The notes under the pieces: model-generated | Told to the model about the DNA's origin: nothing | The model's database searches: none | What the model saw: only the letters and a program-made list of their open reading frames with translations | Program-made: the position numbers and the translations under genes | Assembly (NCBI GenBank): GCA_964501815.1 | Contig: CAZCUR010000027.1 | Span: 1 to 31,236, forward strand | Length of the DNA: 31,236 nt | Reading direction: 5' to 3' | Source of the DNA: Geothermobacter sp964501815 | Lineage (GTDB): Bacteria > Desulfobacterota > Desulfuromonadia > Desulfuromonadales > Geothermobacteraceae | Shown: positions 14,562 to 22,875 of the stretch, one piece after another | Layout: each line of letters opens with the position of its first letter | How positions within the stretch are numbered: the first letter of the stretch is position 1

Positions 14562-15109
14562 TGTCTCAGGATTCGCTGCTTGAGCTGCTGCGCCGCCGGC
14601 GCAGTGTGCGCAAATTCAAGGAGAAGAAGGTCGAGGAGGAGAAGGTCGAACTGCTGCACGAGGCGGTGCTGCGCGCGCCGACATCACGCGGCCGCAACCC
14701 CTGGCAGTTCATCTTTGTCGATGACCCGCAGCTGCTGCGGGCGCTGGGGCAGGCCAAGCAGCACGGCAGCGCCTTTGTCGCCGGTGCGCCGCTGGCGGTG
14801 GTGGTTGCCGCCGATCCCGGGCGCTCCGATGTCTGGATCGAAGACTGCAGCATCGCCGCCATCCTGCTGCAGATGACCGCCCTGTCCCTGGGGCTGGAGA
14901 GCTGTTGGGCGCAGATCCGTCTGCGGGCCCATGACGAGACGACCAGCGCCGAGGATTACATCCGTGAGCTGGTCGGTTTGCCCGAAGGGTGGAAGGTGGC
15001 CTGCGTGATCGGAATCGGCTACGGGGATGAGCACAAGGAAGGGCACCGCCGTGAGGCGCTGCCCTGGGATCGTCTGAGCCGCAATCGTTTCGGCAACCAG
15101 CCGGGCTAG
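14561..15109 (+). CDS. Nitroreductase-family flavoprotein
   Basis: A 182-residue FMN-dependent oxidoreductase. The N-terminal RRRRSVRKFK segment is the conserved phosphate-binding Arg cluster, APTSRGRNPWQFIFVDD is the active-site/FMN loop, and LGLESCWAQI with a VIGIGYGDE strand completes the fold. The electron acceptor is unknown. It begins in a TGATG overlap with the receiver-PilZ gene and is the last gene of the directon. Its TAG stop shares CTAG with the convergent small membrane-protein gene. Confidence 0.9.
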   Translation: MSQDSLLELLRRRRSVRKFKEKKVEEEKVELLHEAVLRAPTSRGRNPWQFIFVDDPQLLRALGQAKQHGSAFVAGAPLAVVVAADPGRSDVWIEDCSIAAILLQMTALSLGLESCWAQIRLRAHDETTSAEDYIRELVGLPEGWKVACVIGIGYGDEHKEGHRREALPWDRLSRNRFGNQPG

Positions 15110-15333
15110 CGAAGAATCGTTGCCGTGGTGACCGGTTCCTGCGCTTGCCGGGCCTGATCGATCCAGTGTCCGGCTTCGAGTGCGGCCCAGGAGGTCAGCA
15201 GCAGCATCAGTGCCAGCGGCAGCAGGTGCCACACCAGGCTGCGGACCAGTTGGGTGGTCAGCTGCGTGACCGTTTCCCATCTGTCTGTCGCCCGGGCGCG
15301 GGCTTTTTTGTCCAAGGTCGCCTGAAATGCCAT
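15106..15333 (-). CDS. Small single-pass membrane protein, unknown function
   Basis: A 75-residue open frame with a basic, soluble N-terminal part, one clear hydrophobic segment (about residues 33-54, rich in Leu/Ala/Trp) and a short polar tail. Codons end mostly in G or C, as in neighbouring real genes, which supports coding. A weak AGGA lies about 9 nt before the ATG on the minus strand. It is convergent with the nitroreductase gene, sharing CTAG. I recognise no family. Confidence 0.55.
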   Translation of the reverse strand: MAFQATLDKKARARATDRWETVTQLTTQLVRSLVWHLLPLALMLLLTSWAALEAGHWIDQARQAQEPVTTATILR

Positions 15334-15460
15334 TGCCGTCGTCCTGTGCTGATGGTTTTGCCCTTACGTGATGCATCAGGGATGCCATGTTGGGTCCCCA
15401 CCGGTGTCTGTTTTCCACAAGACAAATGATTTCAAGTGGTTTTCGCTGTGGACCTTGCCG

Positions 15461-15537
15461 GCAGGACATCCTGCGCGAATCTGCTATGCTGTGTGTCAGG
15501 CGTGACACAGTGACACAGTGCCTGTGTCCTGACACAG
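15461..15537 (+). promoter_or_regulatory. Promoter/operator region with five TGACACA half-sites
   Basis: A 14-bp palindrome GCAGGACATCCTGC (15461-15474) sits at the -35 position of an extended -10 element TGCTATGCT (15482-15490). Five half-sites follow. TGTGTCA at 15492-15498 faces TGACACA at 15503-15509. TGACACA is repeated at 15511-15517. CTGTGTC (15522-15528) faces GACACAG (15531-15537), the latter within a third TGACACA at 15530-15536. The array covers the likely start site and early leader of the dehydrogenase gene, the usual place for a repressor operator. The regulator is not identifiable from the site. Confidence 0.65.
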
Positions 15538-15564
15538 AATGTCCAGGCGTTGCAGGAGGACGGT

Positions 15565-16446
15565 ATGCAGAAGATCGGTTTTCTCGGTTTGGGTATCATG
15601 GGGCGGGCCATGGCCGCCAACCTGGTGCGCGCCGGTTACCAGGTGACGGTGTGGAACAGGACGGCGCAGGCCTGTGAGGCGTTGGTCGAACTGGGGGCGC
15701 GCCGGGCCGGCAGCATACAGGAAGCGGTGCGGGCCAGCGAGGTGACCATCGCCATGCTCGCCGACCCGGCAGCCAGTCGGGATGTCGCCCTCGGTCCGGA
15801 CGGCGTGGTCGCCTGTCTGCAGCCGGGCCAGGCCTATGTCGACATGTCGACCGTTGATCCCGACACCGCACGGACCGTTGCCGATGCTGTCAACCGGGTC
15901 GGCGGCCGGTTCCTCGAGGCCCCGGTTTCGGGCAGCCGCAAACCGGCCGAAGAGGGAAATCTGGTCATCCTCGCCGCCGGCGACCCCGCGCTGTATCACG
16001 ACATGCAGCCGGTGTTTGAGGTTCTGGGCAAAAAGAATCTCTATTTCGGAGCTGTGGGTCAGGCGGCCGCGGTCAAGCTGATCGTCAACATGACCATGGG
16101 CGGCATGATGGGCCTGCTGGCCGAGGCCCTGGCCCTTGGCCAGCGGTGCGGCATCGACGGCCAGGCGTTGCTGGATGTTCTTGATTCAGGCGCTGTGGCC
16201 AATCCCATGTTCCGGCTGAAGGGACCGCGCATTCTCGCCGACGAGCACGAGCCGCACTTTCCCCTGAAACATATGCAGAAGGATCTGCGTCTGGCTGTCG
16301 CTTTGGGAGATGAACGGCAGCAGACCCTGCCGACGGTCGCCTGTGTGAATGAAACCTTCAAGCGCGCCCTGGCCGCGGGGCATGGCGACTGCGACTTCGC
16401 CGCCGTCGCCCGGGTACTTCAGGATCGGGGAGGAGGGGGATCATGA
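15565..16446 (+). CDS. Beta-hydroxyacid dehydrogenase (succinic semialdehyde reductase type)
   Basis: A 293-residue NAD(P)-dependent oxidoreductase of the GLYR/3-hydroxyisobutyrate dehydrogenase family. The Rossmann motif is GFLGLGIMGRAMAANL (5-20). The substrate loop is EAPVSGSRKPAEEGNLVILA (118-137) with Ser122, and the catalytic lysine is Lys171 in AVKLIVNMTMG. Enzymes of this subgroup from Geobacter reduce succinic semialdehyde and glyoxylate; that substrate assignment is by resemblance only. The start is fixed by AGGAGG at 15554-15559; a TTG at 15550 is less likely. It lies directly downstream of the TGACACA array and overlaps the ferritin-like gene by 4 nt (ATGA). Confidence 0.9.
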   Translation: MQKIGFLGLGIMGRAMAANLVRAGYQVTVWNRTAQACEALVELGARRAGSIQEAVRASEVTIAMLADPAASRDVALGPDGVVACLQPGQAYVDMSTVDPDTARTVADAVNRVGGRFLEAPVSGSRKPAEEGNLVILAAGDPALYHDMQPVFEVLGKKNLYFGAVGQAAAVKLIVNMTMGGMMGLLAEALALGQRCGIDGQALLDVLDSGAVANPMFRLKGPRILADEHEPHFPLKHMQKDLRLAVALGDERQQTLPTVACVNETFKRALAAGHGDCDFAAVARVLQDRGGGGS

Positions 16447-16907
16447 GAGGCTTTCTGAACGACTGTCGGCAGATCGAGGTGATCGCTTCGCGTATTTACC
16501 GGGAGCTGGCGGCGCGCTCCGATTTTCCCGAGGAGGACAGGCGCGCCTTTTCCCGGTTGGCCGATGACGAGGAAGACCATGCCCTGATGTTCGAAACCCT
16601 TCTGGATCTGCCGGAGGGGCGTGTCGCGGACCTGCGTCGGCTTTCAGGCGACAAGGTCTGGGAGGAACTGACGGCGGCAAGGCACATCTACCGCCGGATG
16701 CTGGAGCTGCGGCCCGGTTTGCGACAGGCGCTGAAGCTGGCGCTGGAACTGGAGCGGCGTTTCATCAAGGTGCACGCCGACAACAGCCTGGTCTTCGAGG
16801 ATCCGCGCATCCCCGGACTTCTGAGCAGGCTGGCGCGCGCCGACGAGGAACACCTGGCGACTTTGCGCGCGCGCATCGAAGCCTGGAACCGGCGGGTGAA
16901 ACACTAG
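16443..16907 (+). CDS. Ferritin-like / rubrerythrin-type diiron protein
   Basis: A 154-residue, almost wholly helical protein. Candidate iron ligands occur in the expected four-helix order: Glu12 or Glu21 (helix 1), Glu43 and His46 in DDEEDH (helix 2), Glu102/Glu104 in ALELERR (helix 3) and the DEEH motif near 134-137 (helix 4). There is no rubredoxin-like CxxC tail, so it is a stand-alone ferritin-like domain. A role in iron or peroxide handling is inferred. It is co-transcribed with the dehydrogenase through an ATGA overlap, and its stop shares CTAG with the convergent AMMECR1 gene. Confidence 0.8.
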   Translation: MRGFLNDCRQIEVIASRIYRELAARSDFPEEDRRAFSRLADDEEDHALMFETLLDLPEGRVADLRRLSGDKVWEELTAARHIYRRMLELRPGLRQALKLALELERRFIKVHADNSLVFEDPRIPGLLSRLARADEEHLATLRARIEAWNRRVKH

Positions 16908-17467
16908 TTCCCTGAATCCTGCTCGCCGAAGACCTGGGCGGAAAAGATGTAGATATCAGCGTCCGGGTTCTGCCAGGCGTTGGTCGGCAGCCCGGCCTTG
17001 ACACAGGTCTGCTTCAAAAAGGTTTCCCGGTTCCAGCCGTGTTCGACCGCAACCTGGGGCAGCAGCACGCCGCGATGAAAACCCTTTTCCAGGTAAATGC
17101 CGTGGCGGCCGACCTCGATCTCGTCGATGTCGTCAATCTTTTCCAGCGGGGAGAGGACTGAAATTTCGATGCGGAAATTGGCCAGGTCCCCCTCCTGCAT
17201 GGGGTAAAAGCGAGGGTCCTGGGTGGCGGAGGCGGCGGCCATTTTGGCGACTTCGCGAAACAGGGGCAGTTCCGACTGGAAATTGCCGATGCAGCCGCGC
17301 AGCTGACCGTTCTGCTTGATGGTGACAAAGCAGCCGCTGCGCCGGTTGAGAGCCTTTTCTTCGCGCGGTTCCGGCTCCCATTCCTGGTGGCGGACGGCAT
17401 GGACAATCGCCTCGCGGGCGATGCTCAGCAGGGCTTCCTGCTCCTTGACCGACAGTTCGCTGGCCAT
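16904..17467 (-). CDS. AMMECR1 domain protein (AmmeMemoRadiSam system protein A)
   Basis: A 187-residue single AMMECR1 domain. LNRRSGCFVTIKQNGQLRGC followed by IGNF is the family signature; the later DPRFYPMQ, FRIEISVLSPLEKI and GVLLPQVAVEHGW segments also match. In many prokaryotes it is part of the AmmeMemoRadiSam set with a Memo-like protein and a radical SAM enzyme; neither partner is in the window. The biochemical role is not established. I chose the start at 17467 because AGAGGAGAG lies just upstream; the ATG at 17491 lacks a ribosome site. It shares stop bases with the ferritin-like gene. Confidence 0.9.
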   Translation of the reverse strand: MASELSVKEQEALLSIAREAIVHAVRHQEWEPEPREEKALNRRSGCFVTIKQNGQLRGCIGNFQSELPLFREVAKMAAASATQDPRFYPMQEGDLANFRIEISVLSPLEKIDDIDEIEVGRHGIYLEKGFHRGVLLPQVAVEHGWNRETFLKQTCVKAGLPTNAWQNPDADIYIFSAQVFGEQDSGN

Positions 17468-17542
17468 AAACTCTCCTCTGTCAGACGGCATCCGAAAGAG
17501 CCGATTTCACCACACAATCGACCCTCAGGTCGGGATGCGCCC

Positions 17543-17571
17543 ATGGTAATGAGGGCCTGATGCGATTTCAA
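17543..17571 (-). promoter_or_regulatory. Candidate sigma70 promoter for the AMMECR1 gene
   Basis: On the minus strand TTGAAA (plus 17566-17571) and TACCAT (plus 17543-17548) are 17 bp apart. The expected start site is about 70 nt before the ATG. A small palindrome CGACC-CTCA-GGTCG (17519-17532) lies just downstream, in the leader. It is placed between the typA stop and the AMMECR1 start, so AMMECR1 need not depend on typA transcription. Confidence 0.5.
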
Positions 17572-17590
17572 GAGTTTTTGGCCTGTCCGG

Positions 17591-19411
<1,821 letters not shown>

Positions 19412-19538
19412 GGTGACAACTCCGTGCGAAAGCGCCCGGCAGGGCGGCAGCAAAACCGCGCAAGATTACAGAATGGCGCCGGTTGTGGCCAGCAAAAAAT
19501 GATGATGGCCCGTTCATGTTGCCTTGGATGGGGTATGC

Positions 19539-19567
19539 TTGCGCCTGCACTGAAATCGCTCTATCCT
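19539..19567 (+). promoter_or_regulatory. Sigma70-type promoter for the M48 protease gene
   Basis: TTGCGC at 19539-19544 and TATCCT at 19562-19567 with a 17-bp spacer, about 33 bp before the ATG. AT-rich sequence follows the -10. Confidence 0.55.
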
Positions 19568-19600
19568 TAAATTTTACTCTGGTTTCGAGGGTTTGGTGTC

Positions 19601-20905
19601 ATGAAAGGTCTTGTGAGACTGATTCTGGGTCTGCTCTGTCTGTTTCTTGCCGGCTGCGCGGTCAACCCGGTGACCGGACGCAACGAGCTGGCACTGATGT
19701 CCATCTCCCCGACCCAGGAGGTGGAGCTCGGCCGCAAGACGTTCCCGCAGGTGCTGCAGCGCATGGGGGGCGCCTATCCCGACCGTGACCTGGAGGCCTA
19801 CGTCAATCGGGTCGGCCGGCGGCTGGGACAGGTGAGTCATCGACCGGAACTGCAGTACAGCTTCAAGGTGGTCAACGATTCCACGCCCAACGCCTTTGCG
19901 CTGCCGGGCGGTTATATTGCCGTCAGCCGCGGCCTGCTGGTCGGGCTTCAGACCGAGGCGCAGCTGGCCGCCGTACTCGGCCACGAAATCGGTCACGTCA
20001 CCGCCCGCCATGCGGTTCAGGGGATGCAGCGCAGCAACCTGCTCGGCCTGGGGTTGGCCGTTCTGGGCGCAGCGACCCAAAACAGCGCCGTGGGCCGTCT
20101 GGCCCGCCCAGCGGGAGAGCTGGCCGCGGGGCTGATCGACAAGCGTTACAGCCGCGAGCAGGAGAGCGAATCGGACCGGCTTGGCATCGACTACATGGTG
20201 CGGGCCGGCTACGATCCCCAGGGGTCGGTGGAGGTGATGCAGTATTTTTACCGTCAGGTCGACAAGGGGCGTGCCGGCGGCTGGCTGGAAGGATTGTTCC
20301 GTTCCCATCCCTTTTCCATCGAGCGGATGCGCGCCAACCGCAACTATGTGGAAACCCGCTATGCGCGCGAGCGGGACAATCCGGCCATGCGGGTCGGCAG
20401 ACAGGAGTTTCTTGCGGCTACGGCCAGGTTGCGTCAGGTGCAGCCGGCTTACGAGCTCTACGACCGGGCCCGGCGTCTGGAGAAGGAAGGCAAGGTCCGC
20501 GCGGCCATCGATACCTACCTGCAGGCGGCCGCCAAGGGCCCGGATGAGGCCCTCATCCTCACCGGTCTGGGCATGGCCTACCTGCGCGCCGAACAGCTCA
20601 CCCCGGCGCGTCAGCACCTGCAACGTGCCCTGCGTCTCGATGACGGTTATTATCTGACTTCCCTGGGACTCGGTTATATCGAACTGCAGCGCAATCAGCC
20701 TCAGGCCGCGCTCAAACGTCTGGAGCGTTCCATGGAACTGATGCCGACGTTGCAGGGGGCGTTCCTTCTTGCCGAATCCCACGAAAAACTCGGACATCGG
20801 CAGAAGGCCATCGAGCTGTATCAGGAGGTGGCCAAGGCCGATGCGCGCGGCAAGCTCGGCCAGGAAGCCGTGCGCCGATTGCAGAGACTGGGGGGCGTCC
20901 GCTGA
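19601..20905 (+). CDS. Periplasmic lipoprotein M48 metalloprotease with C-terminal TPRs (BepA-like)
   Basis: 434 residues. A lipoprotein signal peptide ends in the lipobox LAGC, so Cys19 would be lipidated. The M48 peptidase domain has the zinc motif HEIGH (128-132) and a third ligand in EQESESD near 186-192, followed by the SHPFSIERM segment. Residues from about 300 to 430 form TPRs (ALILTGLGMAYLRAEQLTPA and following). This architecture is that of BepA/YfgC, which monitors assembly of outer-membrane proteins; a similar role is likely but inferred. The ATG is preceded by GAGGG at moderate distance. It overlaps the next gene by one base (TGATG). Confidence 0.92.
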   Translation: MKGLVRLILGLLCLFLAGCAVNPVTGRNELALMSISPTQEVELGRKTFPQVLQRMGGAYPDRDLEAYVNRVGRRLGQVSHRPELQYSFKVVNDSTPNAFALPGGYIAVSRGLLVGLQTEAQLAAVLGHEIGHVTARHAVQGMQRSNLLGLGLAVLGAATQNSAVGRLARPAGELAAGLIDKRYSREQESESDRLGIDYMVRAGYDPQGSVEVMQYFYRQVDKGRAGGWLEGLFRSHPFSIERMRANRNYVETRYARERDNPAMRVGRQEFLAATARLRQVQPAYELYDRARRLEKEGKVRAAIDTYLQAAAKGPDEALILTGLGMAYLRAEQLTPARQHLQRALRLDDGYYLTSLGLGYIELQRNQPQAALKRLERSMELMPTLQGAFLLAESHEKLGHRQKAIELYQEVAKADARGKLGQEAVRRLQRLGGVR

Positions 20906-21441
20906 TGTGGGACCGGATTCTGATGCCGGGGGAGACCCTTGTCTGGCAGGCCCGGCCGCAACCGCGCTGCTACACGTTTCGACACTGGCGCCAGGCGGTT
21001 TTTGGCCTGCTGCTTGTGCTGCTGGCAGCCTGGTGGGAAGCTCTCGGCTGGCAGCTGGCGGCGAGCTACGACCTGTTCTGGCTGGCCCTGATTCCGGTGC
21101 CGGTCTGGCTCATCGGGCTCTGGCTTTCCATCGGCCGGACCCTGGCGGCCCGCAGGGAATGGCCGACGGTCGGTTATGCCGTCACCGACCGGCGCATTCT
21201 GGCCTGCCGGCGCGGCCGTCACCTGGCCCTGGAACTGGAACAGGTCGGCTATTTCTGCCTTGAACCGCAAGGGGAAAAGCTGGGTTCGGTCCGGGTCGAA
21301 TCGCGTGATGGCCGGGTCCGTTTCAAGGTCTGTTGCGTCGAATATCCGCGCAAGCTGACTACGTTGCTGGAGCAGGCCATGACCCAAAGCGGCGCTCTCT
21401 GTGCCCAGGGGGCAATTGACACCGGTGACGCCGGGCGCTAG
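20905..21441 (+). CDS. Membrane protein with bacterial PH-like domain
   Basis: 178 residues. Two hydrophobic segments (about 30-50 and 55-77) precede a soluble domain containing YAVTDRRILACRRG (91-104), the signature of bacterial PH (YdbS/YdbT-like) domains, then ALELEQVGYFCLEP. It is probably anchored in the inner membrane with the PH domain in the cytoplasm. The function is unknown. It is coupled to the M48 protease gene by TGATG. Its last codon and stop lie inside the miaB promoter: the TAG stop forms the first half of the -10 box. Confidence 0.8.
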   Translation: MWDRILMPGETLVWQARPQPRCYTFRHWRQAVFGLLLVLLAAWWEALGWQLAASYDLFWLALIPVPVWLIGLWLSIGRTLAARREWPTVGYAVTDRRILACRRGRHLALELEQVGYFCLEPQGEKLGSVRVESRDGRVRFKVCCVEYPRKLTTLLEQAMTQSGALCAQGAIDTGDAGR

Positions 21442-21444
21442 TAT
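21416..21444 (+). promoter_or_regulatory. Strong sigma70-type promoter for miaB
   Basis: A consensus -35 TTGACA at 21416-21421, 17-bp spacer, -10 TAGTAT at 21439-21444. It lies in the 3' end of the upstream gene, whose TAG stop (21439-21441) is part of the -10. The expected leader is about 60 nt. The ten bases CTAGTATCCC around the -10 are identical at the guaB promoter. Confidence 0.8.
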
Positions 21445-21512
21445 CCCGCAACCCGGAGAAGCTATCGCCCTGCGGCACACAAGATGCCCGGCGCCGTTGG
21501 AACAGGACAGTT

Positions 21513-22856
21513 ATGAAGCAGTACTTTCTCGAAACATTCGGCTGCCAGATGAACGTGGTCGATTCCGAACGCATTGCCGCGTTGCTGGAGCAAAACGGCT
21601 ATCTGCCCACAGACAACCCGGAACAGGCCGACCTGATTCTGCTCAATACCTGTTCGGTGCGCGACAAGGCCGAACGCAAGGTCATCGGTCATCTTGGACG
21701 TTACAAACCTCTGAAGCAGCAGCGCCCCGAACTGATTCTCGGTGTCGGCGGCTGCGTTGCCCAGCAGGAGGGCGAGGCCTTTCTCCAGCGGGTTCCCTAT
21801 CTCGATCTGGTGTTCGGCACCCACAATATCCACCGGCTGCCCGAGATGCTGGAGAAGGTCGAACGGGAGCGGGCACGCGTGCATGCGGTGGAGTTTCTGG
21901 ACCGCGAAACCCGGGTGCGGCTCTTCCCCCGGCGAACGGGCAGTGACAGCGTCACCCGGTTTGTCACCGTGATGCAGGGGTGCGACAACTTCTGTTCCTA
22001 CTGTATCGTTCCCTATGTGCGCGGCCGCGAGGTCAGTCGGCCCAGCGGCGAAATCCTCGACGAAATCCGTCAGTTGGCCGACAGGGGTGTGCGCGAGGTG
22101 ACCCTGATTGGCCAGAACGTCAATTCCTACGGACTCGGGGTCGAGGGCGAACTCTCTTTTGCCGCGCTGCTGCGCCGGGTCCATGCCATTGACGGCATCG
22201 AGCGCATCCGCTTTACCACCTCGCATCCCAAGGACCTGTCGGATGAGCTGATTGACTGTTTCGGCGAACTGGACAAGCTCTGCCACCACCTGCAGCTGCC
22301 CCTGCAGAGCGGTTCCGACCGGATTCTGGAAAAGATGAACCGCGGCTATACCGCCGGCGACTATCTGGCCCGGGTCGAGCGCCTGAAACGGGTCTGTCCC
22401 GATATCCGCCTGACCACCGACCTGATCGTCGGTTTTCCCGGGGAGACCGAAGAGGATTTTGCCGCGACGCTGAACGTGGTCGAGCAGGTCCGTTATGCCG
22501 ACGCCTACACCTTCCTCTATTCGCCCAGACCCAAAACGGCGGCGGCCAAACTGCCTGACGATACCCCGGACCAGGTCAAACAGGAGCGGTTCGACCGGCT
22601 GCTAAAGCTCCAGAACGCCATCAGTGAACAGATCTGGCAGGGGGATGTCGGCGGTGTCTTTCCGGTTCTGGTGGAAGGCCGCAGCCGCCAGGGGCAGGGG
22701 CAACTGTTTGGGCGCACCACCTGGAACCGTATCGTTAACTTTGCCGGCGGCGATGAGCTGGTCGGCCGTCTGGTCCGGGTGAAGGTGACCCGTTCCTTCC
22801 GCAACAGTCAGCTCGGTGAGCTGGTCGACCACGAGAGGCTGACAGGGGCGGTCTGA
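21513..22856 (+). CDS. miaB: tRNA-2-methylthio-N6-isopentenyladenosine synthase
   Basis: Radical SAM methylthiotransferase that modifies A37 of tRNAs reading UNN codons. It has 447 residues, the usual length. The N-terminal UPF0004 domain carries the auxiliary cluster cysteines Cys11, Cys47 and Cys81. The radical SAM motif is CDNFCSYC (Cys157, Cys161, Cys164). The RGREVSRP and HLQLPLQSGSDRILEKMNRG signatures are present, and a C-terminal TRAM domain (about 375-440) binds tRNA. It has its own promoter and heads a directon of five genes. The tRNA-Leu(UAA) in this window carries A37 and reads UUA, so it is a plausible substrate if isopentenylated. Confidence 0.97.
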   Translation: MKQYFLETFGCQMNVVDSERIAALLEQNGYLPTDNPEQADLILLNTCSVRDKAERKVIGHLGRYKPLKQQRPELILGVGGCVAQQEGEAFLQRVPYLDLVFGTHNIHRLPEMLEKVERERARVHAVEFLDRETRVRLFPRRTGSDSVTRFVTVMQGCDNFCSYCIVPYVRGREVSRPSGEILDEIRQLADRGVREVTLIGQNVNSYGLGVEGELSFAALLRRVHAIDGIERIRFTTSHPKDLSDELIDCFGELDKLCHHLQLPLQSGSDRILEKMNRGYTAGDYLARVERLKRVCPDIRLTTDLIVGFPGETEEDFAATLNVVEQVRYADAYTFLYSPRPKTAAAKLPDDTPDQVKQERFDRLLKLQNAISEQIWQGDVGGVFPVLVEGRSRQGQGQLFGRTTWNRIVNFAGGDELVGRLVRVKVTRSFRNSQLGELVDHERLTGAV

Positions 22857-22875
22857 TTCCCTTTCTGGAGGAATG

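Noticed and set aside
15369..15378. TGATGCATCA palindrome upstream of the small membrane protein gene
   Set aside because: A single 10-bp palindrome without a nearby promoter or second copy; not enough to call an operator.
19412..19600. Promoter for typA on the minus strand
   Set aside because: Only TTGCTG with TGTAAT at a 19-bp spacing was found, too poor to report as a site.
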